Shown: one piece after another, positions 15,624 through 24,376 of the stretch
Position numbering within the stretch: position 1 is the stretch's first letter
Layout of the letters: each line of letters opens with the position of its first letter
Virus record (IMG/VR): IMGVR_UViG_3300037584_004141
Location: 1-34,468 of that record
Strand: one strand, 5' to 3'
Origin: a virus
Length of the DNA: 34,468 nt
Notes under the pieces: model-generated
What the model was told of the DNA's origin: nothing
The model's database searches: none
What the model saw: only the letters and a program-made list of their open reading frames with translations
Translations under genes and position numbers: made by a program

Positions 15624-16376
15624 ATGGTAAACGTAAATGATGTATATCAAACAGTTCTTCTTATTTTAAATAAAGAACAGAGAGGGTATTTAACACCAGA
15701 AGAATTTAATCGAATTGGTTCTCAGGTGCAGCTTGAAATATACAATAAAACATTTGAAGACTATAATCAGCTAATAAGACAGCCACAGCCAGATACAGGC
15801 ACTGCTGATAGAGTACAAGACTTAGAAGTAAAATTAGCTCCGTTTAGGTCGTCTAGCGTTGGCATTTCACCTTCACAGCCAACAGACTCAAAATACGGTA
15901 TTGTTAATTTACCTTCCAATTTATATAGATTAGATAGAATAGTTGCTAATTTTAATAAACCAAATGAAACTGAAATGCAGCCGGTCACTTTTAGTGAGCT
16001 ATTTAATTTAAACTCTTCACTACTAACAACTCCTACTGAAGATTTTCCAATATTCGCCTTTGAGTCAAACTCAGGCAACCCCACAAACTTTACAAAAATT
16101 GCAGTTTTGCCTAAATCGCTGGCAGCTGCTGCTGTTAATTTTAAAATATTTTATTTTGTAAATCCGCCAAATATAGTTTGGGATTTTACAATAGGGGGTG
16201 ATGGAGAATATTTACATTCCTCTACTACATCAACTCAGTTTACTCTTGTTAATAGCGAGTTTACAGCTGTAGTTTTAAAAGTTCTTTTATACGCTGGAGT
16301 TGTAATAAGAGATCCACAAATAGTTCAAACAGCAGCTTCAAAAGTACAAAAAGAAGAAATACAAGAAAAAAGTTAA
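15624..16376 (+). CDS. Head-tail connector/neck protein
   Basis: A 250-residue protein whose N-terminus (LLILNKEQRGYLTPEEFNRI, GSQVQLEIYNKTFEDYNQLI) is a helical pattern I recognise from connector proteins of aquatic podovirus-like and related phages. The rest is beta-rich (YGIVNLPSNLYRLDRIVANF; FKIFYFVNPPNIVWDF), ending in a helix with FTAVVLKVLLYAGVVI that is amphipathic rather than transmembrane. It lies before the next neck gene by 3 bases. It probably forms part of the ring under the portal. The exact ring cannot be assigned from sequence alone. Confidence 0.65.
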   Translation: MVNVNDVYQTVLLILNKEQRGYLTPEEFNRIGSQVQLEIYNKTFEDYNQLIRQPQPDTGTADRVQDLEVKLAPFRSSSVGISPSQPTDSKYGIVNLPSNLYRLDRIVANFNKPNETEMQPVTFSELFNLNSSLLTTPTEDFPIFAFESNSGNPTNFTKIAVLPKSLAAAAVNFKIFYFVNPPNIVWDFTIGGDGEYLHSSTTSTQFTLVNSEFTAVVLKVLLYAGVVIRDPQIVQTAASKVQKEEIQEKS

Positions 16377-16379
16377 TAT

Positions 16380-17549
16380 ATGGCAGCACCAAATGGCGGT
16401 TTAATAACCGAAACTAATGAGCAATATTACGCCGGCGAGCAAATAGTACATTTGCCTAATGCTGCAGATACAATTGTTTTTACTTTTGAGACTGAATTAA
16501 AATTATATAGTCCATCGTCAGCTTCTACAACTGATCCTAATTTTTCTCAAAATAATTTTACAATAAACTTCAATACTGGTGGCCCTGGGGCAGGGTTTAA
16601 TATCCCTGTAACAAATTATACATTAGCTAATAATACTTTTACAAGAAGTGGACCTTTTGCAGCTGGATATTATCAAGTTCTTTTAAAAGAAAAAAATTAC
16701 GGAAGTTACTCTTATGTTTCTATGAAAAATATAGTAAATAATTTTATAATTAGCTATGTAGGAAACGGAAAGTTGTTACCTTCTTTAAAAAGAACAGATG
16801 TTGTTTTTCATGCTAAGCGCGCTATGCAGGAGTTTAGCTACGATATATTAAAAAGTATTAAACAGCAAGAGCTTACTATACCTAATAATTTAACTGTTCC
16901 AATTCCGCAAGATTACGTTAATTATGTTAAGGCATCATGGATAGATGACCTTGGTGTTAAGCATATTATATTACCAACTAGATTAACAAGTAACCCTACA
17001 GAAATTCCTGTTCAAGATGCATCTGGTGTACCTACTCAAGATTCTTATGGTAATAACATAGAAGCTAACTCTACAACTGAGTCTAGATGGGAAGCTGCTG
17101 ATATGAAAAAAATTACCGGTGGTTACGATGAAAGATTTGAAAATGCCAGTATTGATAATTTTACTTATCATAAAATGGGCACCGGTGAAAGATACGGATT
17201 AAATCCAGAAACCACGCAAATTAACGGATTTTTTACAATAAATCAAAGAGAGGGTACATTTTCTTTTTCAAGCGACTTAGTAGATAAAATAATAATATTA
17301 GAATATATATCTGATGGGCTAGCTTATACTGAAGATACAAGAGTGCCTAAACTTGCTGAAGAAGCTTTTTATTCATACATTGCTAACGCTGTATTTTCAA
17401 CAAGATCTAATATACCTGAATACGTTGTACAAAGATTTAAAAAAGAAAAGCGCGCAAAAATGCGGAATGCAAAGCTGCGATTATCAAATATTAAACTTGA
17501 GGAAATTTCACAAGTATTTAGAAATAAATCTAAAATAATTAAACACTAA
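16380..17549 (+). CDS. Head-tail adaptor/tail-tube-like neck protein
   Basis: A 389-residue protein. A variable N-terminal domain (to about 135) precedes a conserved core: LKRTDVVFHAKRAMQEFSYD, LTVPIPQDYVNYVKASWIDD, then GFFTINQREGTFSFSSDL, IIILEYISDGLAY and EEAFYSYIANAVFSTRSNIP. It ends RFKKEKRAKMRNAKLRLSNI followed by KLEEISQVFRNKSKIIKH. I recognise this core (helical bundle, DYVNYVK, EYISDGL, basic terminal helix) from adaptor proteins in aquatic Bacteroidota phages. It should connect portal and tail, like T7 gp11. The stop overlaps the next start (TAATG). Confidence 0.75.
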   Translation: MAAPNGGLITETNEQYYAGEQIVHLPNAADTIVFTFETELKLYSPSSASTTDPNFSQNNFTINFNTGGPGAGFNIPVTNYTLANNTFTRSGPFAAGYYQVLLKEKNYGSYSYVSMKNIVNNFIISYVGNGKLLPSLKRTDVVFHAKRAMQEFSYDILKSIKQQELTIPNNLTVPIPQDYVNYVKASWIDDLGVKHIILPTRLTSNPTEIPVQDASGVPTQDSYGNNIEANSTTESRWEAADMKKITGGYDERFENASIDNFTYHKMGTGERYGLNPETTQINGFFTINQREGTFSFSSDLVDKIIILEYISDGLAYTEDTRVPKLAEEAFYSYIANAVFSTRSNIPEYVVQRFKKEKRAKMRNAKLRLSNIKLEEISQVFRNKSKIIKH

Positions 17550-20500
17550 TGCCTGAAGTTAAAAACGCCTTCATAAAGTCGAAGATGAATAAAGACCTAG
17601 ATGCGCGATTAATGCCGTCTGGAGAATATAGAGACGCTGTAAATATAAGCATAAGTAAATCTGAAGGAGCTGATGTTGGGGCTGTAGAAAACATTCTTGG
17701 CACAGAAGAAATAGCAAATTTAATTACCGCCTCTGGCGTTAACCCCAACTCCGGATTAGATATTATAGGCTATTGTCTTAATGAAGCTGCTAATAAAATA
17801 TATATATTTTGTACAAATCAAAACATAAACGCAGGTGAAACAGGAAGCTTTCACGACGACAACTTTATATATGAATATGATTTTTCAGGAAATGGTCTTT
17901 TAACTAAATTAGTACAAGGCGCGTTTTTAGATTTTGATAAAGGTAGTCTTATAACTGCTGCTCACATTTTAGAAGACTTATTATTTTTTACAGACAACCG
18001 TAATCAGCCTAGAGTAATTAATATTGAAAAAGCAAAAAATTCTATTACGCATTATACAACAGAAGATAATATTTCTGTTGCTAAATTTGCGCCATATGAA
18101 GCTATTAGCTTTTATAATGATAGTACATTTACATATACAGGGGCTAACACTACAAATGCGAATACTTTTAATATGTCCGCTAGTCTTAATATTAAAACAG
18201 GCGATATAGTATTAGACGACGGAGCGTTTATTGGCAAAGTTAGAAGTTATAATTCATCAACCAGCCCTTTTACTGTTACATTAGATAGAATCGCGTCAAT
18301 TGCGCAAAACTCTGTTCTTACTTTTAAAAGAACATCAATGGTTAATAAGACGCAAGAGCATTTAGACGAGTTTAATAAAAGTTCAACTGGGAGTATTGAT
18401 AATCCATATTATGATCCAAACTGGACAGGAGATTCTGATTTTTTAGAAGATAAATTTATAAGATTTAGTTATAGATTTAGATTTGAAAATAACGAATATT
18501 CTATATTAGCTCCATTTACTCAGCCAATATTTATTCCAAAGCAATTTGGATATTTTATGGGTGATGATGAAAACCAAACTTTTAAAACATCTGTAGTAAA
18601 CTTTTTTGAAAATTTTGTACAAGAAGCTACTCTTAGAATTCCACTTCCTTCAAGAAATCCTGTAAGTGATTTTAAAATAAAAGAAATAGATATACTTTAC
18701 AAAGAATCAGATGCTCTTACTGTAAAAGTAATGTCCACCATATCTTCTGCAACAATAACATCTGGTAAACAAATTGATGACAGAGGTTCGCATTATGAGT
18801 TTAATTACACATCGAAAAAACCATACAAAACTTTAGCAGAAAAAGAAATTGTAAGGGTTTTTGATAAAGTACCTGTAAAAGCTCAATCTCAAGAAATAAT
18901 AAGTAATAGAGTTGTTTATGGAAATTATGTGGACAAAAAAAGTCCCCCTTCACAGTTACCAAATTATTTTGTAACGTCGGGAATAAAATTACCAACTAAC
19001 AATTACGCTTCAGAGTACCCAACGCACACTTTAAAACAAAATAGAACATATCAAGTTGGAATTATTTTATCAGATAGATACGGAAGAAGTACATCTGTTT
19101 TATTATCAAAAATAGATGATAGCACTGGTGGAGCTGGTTCAACTATATTCCACCCTTACCAATCATCCACGTTAAATGTTGAAGATTGGAATGGAGACGC
19201 TATGTATTTTAATTTAGGAGAACCTATAAGCGAAGTTCCTAATGATTCTATATCTTATCCTGGGTTTTATGCTAATTCAAATGACGGAAGTAAAAGCTGG
19301 GACATAAACGGAAAAACAGTTTCTAAAACCACTTCTCCAACTTTTACATATACTATTAATGCAAACATTACATCTTCTGTTCAAGCTGGAGATTATTTAA
19401 GAGGTAAATATAATGATTATGTAAAAGTAATTGCGGCTATATTTAATTCTGGTAATACAATAGTCACAGTAGACGAAGAAGTTGCTGACGCATATGTGCA
19501 AGCTGATAGCAATAACACTACTTCAGATTTAAGATTTGCATATACATTAAATAAATTAGGTTGGTACTCATATAAAATTGTTGTTAAGCAACAAGAGCAA
19601 GAGTATTATAATGTATATTTGCCTTTAGTTATAAATGGAGCATACGGAGCTGCGTCTTCAGGTGGAGATATTGATTCTTTAGCACAAGCTGTGCTTATAA
19701 ATGACAATATAAATAAAGTACCAAGAGATTTAGAAGAGGTTGGTCCTGATCAAAAACAATACGGTAGTAGCGTACGTTTATTTGGAAGAGTTGCACCTGC
19801 TAGAGCAAATATCGCAACTCAGAATGAACAATACTTTCCAAATATTAGTTCAGATCAAGTTTCTACAATTGCTAGTGCTACAGATTCAGGATATAATACT
19901 GGCAATGCTATTGCTGGAATGTATAAAGCCGAATCAAATCCCTTAATAGCAACTATATCTTCTTTAGCAGAATCAGGTACATCTCAATCTTTTGGGAGAC
20001 TACCAAACATCGGTAATGCTCCGCCTCAAAATTTATGCATATACGAAACAAATCCAACTATATCGCTACTAGATATATATTATGAAACATCTACGTCAGG
20101 GTTATTGAGCGATTTGAATCAAAATGCAAGAAACTTATTTTTAGGTATAACAGGTGTTGATCCTATTACTTATACTTTTTCATTTAATGAAAACCAAGCA
20201 GCAAGTTCAGGCTCTCCGGTTAATATAACTCCTGCTACTGGATTTCTTTTAAGGAACGCAGCAGGTCCTGTAGTATCAAGTAGCCCTAACAACCCTACGG
20301 TAACAGCAACTTTAGTTAGTGTTGAAGATGGGGATGGCAATACATTGCCTGCTACAGCTTTTGACTTAGTTGCTGGAACTCAAAATCCACAACATTCATT
20401 TACATTGCGAGCAAAAGAATCGCGTACTTTTTTACAAGACGTAAATAGTAGAACATTTACTTTTACATACAATGTTACTTATAACGATAGCACTCTTTCC

Positions 20501-21430
20501 TCTGCTGTATCAAGTACTATAACCTCTACAGGAGTTTTAAGTAACGCTACACCTGCTCTTACCGCTGCTACAGTTGCTACTACAAGCAATCAATCTGCCA
20601 CGAGTATACTTAATTTATCTGATTTTGTAAATAATGGTACAGCCAAAGCAGGTGAAACAAAATTACAGCTTATTTATAATGAGATTAGTGAAGTTGATAC
20701 TATTACCTCTGCAGCAACAACCCATTTAAGTGTTAATCCAACAACTGGTGAAGTTACAAAAAACGGCATAGTTCCTGCTGAATTAACGCTAATAACAACA
20801 GCAACTGACGCTAATGGTATTGGAAATACTTCTCCTCAGCAAACTCATAACATATCATTTGGGACTCCTCCTAATAATTTAGGTTCTTCTTTTACTTTTC
20901 AAAGTTCATCTGGGTTTTGTGATAATACTCAATCAAGATTTTTTGCTTTATATATATCGTCCCCTATTGGAAGCGGTGGTAATCCAGCTGTATTACCTAC
21001 CAACACAATTCAAGGCACTGCATTTCCTAGCGCTATTGTTGCTTCCAACCCATCTAATACAAATTGTTTTAGAATTCCATACAGCGGTGCCGGTTTAACT
21101 AGGGGGCATGTAAGATTTACACTTGCGCTAAATTCGCCTTCTAGCTCCTGCAATAGTTCTATAGGGCAAATGCAATTAAGATGCTGGGTACAATATAGAT
21201 CTGGAAACTCGGGCAACTTTACTACTGCCACTGCAATTAGCGGCGGAGACCTTAATGGCACAGGTAACGGTTCGATTAATTTAATATTAGGAAGCGGGAC
21301 AACAAGTGTATTTAGAGATTATGCTGCTCTAGGAGAATATAGGGTATTAATTGAATACAAAGGAGCACAATGTCAGTGTAATACTAATAATTTTACACTT
21401 ACTATATCAGATCCAAATCCGCTACCTTAA
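17549..21430 (+). CDS. Large tail structural protein with C-terminal Ig/cadherin-like and Cys-containing domains
   Basis: A 1293-residue protein. Its N-terminus (FIKSKMNKDLDARLMPSGEY, RDAVNISISKSEGADVGAVE) is a signature of a conserved tail protein, probably the tail hub or nozzle. Up to about residue 850 it is beta-rich, including CIYETNPTISLLDIYYETST at about 830-849, which I recall from structural proteins of marine phages. Residues about 870-1120 look like Ig/cadherin-type beta-sandwich repeats (VNPTTGEVTKNG). The last ~170 residues hold seven Cys (GFCD, NCF, SSC, LRCW, QCQC) and may be a receptor-binding tip. It is followed after 29 bases by a 544-residue gene that may be its ancestral continuation. 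Confidence 0.75.
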   Translation: MPEVKNAFIKSKMNKDLDARLMPSGEYRDAVNISISKSEGADVGAVENILGTEEIANLITASGVNPNSGLDIIGYCLNEAANKIYIFCTNQNINAGETGSFHDDNFIYEYDFSGNGLLTKLVQGAFLDFDKGSLITAAHILEDLLFFTDNRNQPRVINIEKAKNSITHYTTEDNISVAKFAPYEAISFYNDSTFTYTGANTTNANTFNMSASLNIKTGDIVLDDGAFIGKVRSYNSSTSPFTVTLDRIASIAQNSVLTFKRTSMVNKTQEHLDEFNKSSTGSIDNPYYDPNWTGDSDFLEDKFIRFSYRFRFENNEYSILAPFTQPIFIPKQFGYFMGDDENQTFKTSVVNFFENFVQEATLRIPLPSRNPVSDFKIKEIDILYKESDALTVKVMSTISSATITSGKQIDDRGSHYEFNYTSKKPYKTLAEKEIVRVFDKVPVKAQSQEIISNRVVYGNYVDKKSPPSQLPNYFVTSGIKLPTNNYASEYPTHTLKQNRTYQVGIILSDRYGRSTSVLLSKIDDSTGGAGSTIFHPYQSSTLNVEDWNGDAMYFNLGEPISEVPNDSISYPGFYANSNDGSKSWDINGKTVSKTTSPTFTYTINANITSSVQAGDYLRGKYNDYVKVIAAIFNSGNTIVTVDEEVADAYVQADSNNTTSDLRFAYTLNKLGWYSYKIVVKQQEQEYYNVYLPLVINGAYGAASSGGDIDSLAQAVLINDNINKVPRDLEEVGPDQKQYGSSVRLFGRVAPARANIATQNEQYFPNISSDQVSTIASATDSGYNTGNAIAGMYKAESNPLIATISSLAESGTSQSFGRLPNIGNAPPQNLCIYETNPTISLLDIYYETSTSGLLSDLNQNARNLFLGITGVDPITYTFSFNENQAASSGSPVNITPATGFLLRNAAGPVVSSSPNNPTVTATLVSVEDGDGNTLPATAFDLVAGTQNPQHSFTLRAKESRTFLQDVNSRTFTFTYNVTYNDSTLSSAVSSTITSTGVLSNATPALTAATVATTSNQSATSILNLSDFVNNGTAKAGETKLQLIYNEISEVDTITSAATTHLSVNPTTGEVTKNGIVPAELTLITTATDANGIGNTSPQQTHNISFGTPPNNLGSSFTFQSSSGFCDNTQSRFFALYISSPIGSGGNPAVLPTNTIQGTAFPSAIVASNPSNTNCFRIPYSGAGLTRGHVRFTLALNSPSSSCNSSIGQMQLRCWVQYRSGNSGNFTTATAISGGDLNGTGNGSINLILGSGTTSVFRDYAALGEYRVLIEYKGAQCQCNTNNFTLTISDPNPLP

Positions 21431-21459
21431 AATTTTTAAAAAACACGTAATAATAAACA

Positions 21460-23094
21460 ATGAGTATTGAAATAGGTTATTTTAATTCTTACATCGCAAG
21501 AAGGCTCTATTATTCAAGTGCAAATTCTTTTCCAAACTGGCTAAGAACAGGTAGTCCTGTTACAACGACAGATAGATGGTTTGTAGAAGAAGCTAGAATT
21601 AGGGGAGGGTTTAATAATACCAAAACAGATTACGGCGTTAAAGCTTACATAGTAGAGGATGAGCCCTCGTCTCAAGTATTGTCTAATGGGTTAATTTATT
21701 CAGGAATATTTAATTCAAGAACAGGTTTTAATGAAACAAATGTATTTTCAGTAGGCGAAAGTATAACAAAAAGCGTAGATCCTAGGTACGGCAGTATTCA
21801 AAAGCTATATGCAGAAGATACTAATTTAACTATATTTCAAGAAAAAAAGGTAAGCAGAGCTTTAATAGATAAAGATGCAATATATTCAGCAGAAGGAGGT
21901 GGAACAGTTACTTCAACTAATTTAGTAATTGGCCAAATAGTACCATATGCTGGAGAATTTGGAATTAGTAAAGATCCAGAAAGTTTCGCAGTGTATGGCT
22001 ATCAAAAGTATTTTACTGATAGAAAAAGAAATGCTGTATTAAGATTATCAAGAGATGGTATTACTGAAATTTCTAATTATGGTATGAAAGATTACTTTAG
22101 AGATGAATTTAATACTCTCCCACCAACTGGAAAAATTAAAGGGGGCTATGATGTGCATAATAAAACATATGTGCTTTCATTGCAAAACACACCTACGTGG
22201 AATACACCTATTAATTTATCATCGGGCGCAAACAATACTCCGTATTTAACATCTTTTAAAACATTATATTATGACGAATCTGTTAAAGGTTGGCCAAGTT
22301 TTGCTACTTATAAACCTACACTAACAGGTAGTATTGGAAATGTATTTTTTAGCTTTAATAAAGGAGCTTTATACAAGCATTACCAATCAACAACAAGCGC
22401 GGGAGCTACTATAGATAGAAACAAATTTTATGGTTTATTCCAGCCTTCGAGTATAACATTCACATTTAATCCAAAAATTAGTGCTCAAAAGGTATTTAAA
22501 ACTATAAACTACGAAGGATCTAGCAATTGGGAAGTAGAGTCTTTATCAACACAAGATACCGGTGAAGGTTTTTTAGAACAAGAATTTGATGTAGCAAAAC
22601 CTATAAAAAGCTTATCAGAAGGATTATATTACTTACAAAAAATATTTGCATTTTCCTCATTTGGGGGTACTAGTTATGTTGCTGGATCAACTATATATGA
22701 AACTTCAGGAGGTTCAGGAAGTGGTGCAAAATTTCAGGTTGCTAGTATTGGCTCCGGAGGCTCTCTTAATAGCCTTACTTTGGTAGATGGAGGCACAGGA
22801 TATAAAATGGGTGACCAATTAAAGTTATTAGCCGGAGATTTTCAAGGAGGTATTTCTGCAATGGGAGTTAATGATAATACTAAATACCCAAAATACGCAG
22901 GGTTTAATAAAAAAGAAAATAAATATTTTGCAAATATTGTAAATAATAGTACTGTAAGAGCAGGTGAAGTTGTTTTTGGTAAACAAGTAACAGGGATTAA
23001 AGGATTTTTTGCTACATGCAAAATAAAAACCTCCTCTACAGCGGCTCAAGAATTGTTTGCTGTTTCTTCTGAATATGTAGAATCATCATATTAA
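21460..23094 (+). CDS. Tail structural protein, partner of the 1293-aa protein
   Basis: A 544-residue beta-rich virion protein. Markers are GLIYSGIFNSRTGFN (75-89), RYGSIQKLYAEDTNLTIFQE, GEFGISKDPESFAVYGYQKY (165-184) and RNAVLRLSRDGITEISNYGM (190-209), followed by KDYFRDEF. I recall these in order in one long structural protein of marine phages, downstream of the YETxP...LDIYxETSTSG segment that here lies in the previous gene. Residues about 410-460 contain a Gly-rich GGSLNSLTLVDGGTGYKMGD repeat of the kind common in phage fibre proteins. It probably forms part of the tail nozzle. Confidence 0.7.
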   Translation: MSIEIGYFNSYIARRLYYSSANSFPNWLRTGSPVTTTDRWFVEEARIRGGFNNTKTDYGVKAYIVEDEPSSQVLSNGLIYSGIFNSRTGFNETNVFSVGESITKSVDPRYGSIQKLYAEDTNLTIFQEKKVSRALIDKDAIYSAEGGGTVTSTNLVIGQIVPYAGEFGISKDPESFAVYGYQKYFTDRKRNAVLRLSRDGITEISNYGMKDYFRDEFNTLPPTGKIKGGYDVHNKTYVLSLQNTPTWNTPINLSSGANNTPYLTSFKTLYYDESVKGWPSFATYKPTLTGSIGNVFFSFNKGALYKHYQSTTSAGATIDRNKFYGLFQPSSITFTFNPKISAQKVFKTINYEGSSNWEVESLSTQDTGEGFLEQEFDVAKPIKSLSEGLYYLQKIFAFSSFGGTSYVAGSTIYETSGGSGSGAKFQVASIGSGGSLNSLTLVDGGTGYKMGDQLKLLAGDFQGGISAMGVNDNTKYPKYAGFNKKENKYFANIVNNSTVRAGEVVFGKQVTGIKGFFATCKIKTSSTAAQELFAVSSEYVESSY

Positions 23095-23099
23095 ATTAA

Positions 23100-23543
23100 A
23101 TGGAATTAAAAACTAATAATGAAATAGATTACATTAAAAACATTCTATCTTCAGGTTTAATTGAAGGTAGCTTTGGGAATGGTAATGATATTTGCGAAAC
23201 TTCAGAAGTACCTATAAAGCATTCATTTGCAGATCAAATTTATATCAGGCAAATGAATTTAAAAAAAGGGCATATAATTGTTGGCGCAGTGCATAATCAT
23301 TTGCATGCATGGTTTTTACTAACTGGAAATGTTATAATAAATAATAACGGCAAAATCATAGAACATATTGCGCCTTGTTATACTGTATCAAAACCCGGAT
23401 CACAAAGGCTAATATATGCTTTAGAAGATTCTATATTTGTGAATGTACATAAAAACCCAACAAATACCGAAAATATAAAAGAATTAGAAAAAGAAATAGT
23501 TTCTATAACAATAAAAGATTATAATAAAAAAAATAGCATATGA
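23100..23543 (+). CDS. Cupin-like protein
   Basis: A 147-residue protein with a cupin-like core. GHIIVGAVHNHLHAWFLLTG (57-76) gives a metal-binding-like His65-x-His67-x-His69 cluster and the Gly of cupin motif 1. NVIINNNGKIIEHIAP forms the next hairpin, and a later strand SIFVNVHKNP holds His117, the likely last metal ligand. No signal peptide. The C-terminal tail is Lys-rich and helical. The gene overlaps the next by ATGA, tying it to the ejection protein genes. Role unknown: it might be virion-associated or a sugar/nucleotide-modifying enzyme. Confidence 0.6.
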   Translation: MELKTNNEIDYIKNILSSGLIEGSFGNGNDICETSEVPIKHSFADQIYIRQMNLKKGHIIVGAVHNHLHAWFLLTGNVIINNNGKIIEHIAPCYTVSKPGSQRLIYALEDSIFVNVHKNPTNTENIKELEKEIVSITIKDYNKKNSI

Positions 23544-24262
23544 GTTTTTTAATAGCCGGGGGCGCTGCGGCAAGTCTCATTGGAGGTTTTATAGGAAGCA
23601 GCGGCGCTAAAAAAAGAAGAAGAGCAGCGGAAAAGAAACGCAGAGAAAAAGAAAAACAGCTTAATCATTTAGAAAAGACTAGGCAATCTGTTATAAATCC
23701 ATACGAGGGCACAACAAGTGTAGCTGACATGGCTAAAGATTTATCTGGTCAAATGAGCAATCCTTTTGCAAATTTAGGTGTAGCTACAAAAGCAGCTGAA
23801 ATACAAATAGAAGAAAGCGATATTGCTCTTGCTAACACATTAGACACTTTAAGAGCAACAGGTTCTGGAGCTGGAGGCGCCACTGCTCTTGCTAGAGCAG
23901 CTTTAAAATCTAAACAGGGTGTTGCTGCTAGCATTGAATCTCAAGAAGCTGCGAATGAAAAAGCGAGAGCTCAAGGCGAAGCAAATTTGCAATCACAAAA
24001 AATTGCAGAGCAACAAAGACTTCAAGGCATAGCAATATCAGAAGAGCAAAGAGTTCAGGCTGCTGATGCACAAGGCAAATCATTCGAATTTAATGCAAGA
24101 GAATCAAGACAAAATGCACAAATTAATAGAGTAGCTGGTCAATTAGCCAATGCTGAACAACAAAAAGCGCAAGCGCAGGCCGATTCGTCTGCTGCATGGG
24201 CAGGGGCTTTCAGCGGCGTTGGAAGTGCTTTAACAGCAGGTATAGGGGCATCGGGGGAGTAA
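23540..24262 (+). CDS. Internal virion/ejection protein (T7 gp14-like position), apparently truncated by a frameshift
   Basis: A 240-residue protein as read. The N-terminus is a Gly/Ala hydrophobic helix (FLIAGGAAASLIGGFIGSSG) followed by a very basic stretch (AKKRRRAAEKKRREKEK); this fits a protein that inserts into the host envelope. DTLRATGSGAGGATALARAA and LKSKQGVAASIESQEAANEK are a pattern I recognise from internal virion proteins of Bacteroidota phages; the rest is Gln/Ala helices. It is first of three consecutive genes ordered like T7 gp14-gp15-gp16. The stop at 24260 follows a run of five G, and the -1 frame continues for about 34 codons (see separate entry). Confidence 0.7.
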   Translation: MSFLIAGGAAASLIGGFIGSSGAKKRRRAAEKKRREKEKQLNHLEKTRQSVINPYEGTTSVADMAKDLSGQMSNPFANLGVATKAAEIQIEESDIALANTLDTLRATGSGAGGATALARAALKSKQGVAASIESQEAANEKARAQGEANLQSQKIAEQQRLQGIAISEEQRVQAADAQGKSFEFNARESRQNAQINRVAGQLANAEQQKAQAQADSSAAWAGAFSGVGSALTAGIGASGE

Positions 24263-24360
24263 GGGCATCGGGTAGTGTAAGACCTAAAATAAATACTGAT
24301 TTAAATATAAAAGACGCGTTTGTTACTAATGCAAATGCGCATGATGAAGGTAGAGTATAA
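24253..24360 (+). other. Open -1 frame continuation of the ejection protein (possible frameshift tail)
   Basis: From the GGGGG run at 24253-24257 the -1 frame is open to TAA at 24358-24360. It encodes GGVRASGSVRPK and then INTDLNIKDAFVTNANAHDE GRV. ASGGVR/ASGSVR would be a tandem 6-residue duplication, matching the DNA repeat GGGCATCGGG at 24246 and 24263. Together these suggest that the protein was originally about 30 residues longer. Slippage of tRNA-Gly on G-GGG just before the stop could produce it, or one G is missing by mutation or sequencing error. Confidence 0.55.
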
Positions 24361-24376
24361 TACTTAAAAAAAATAA

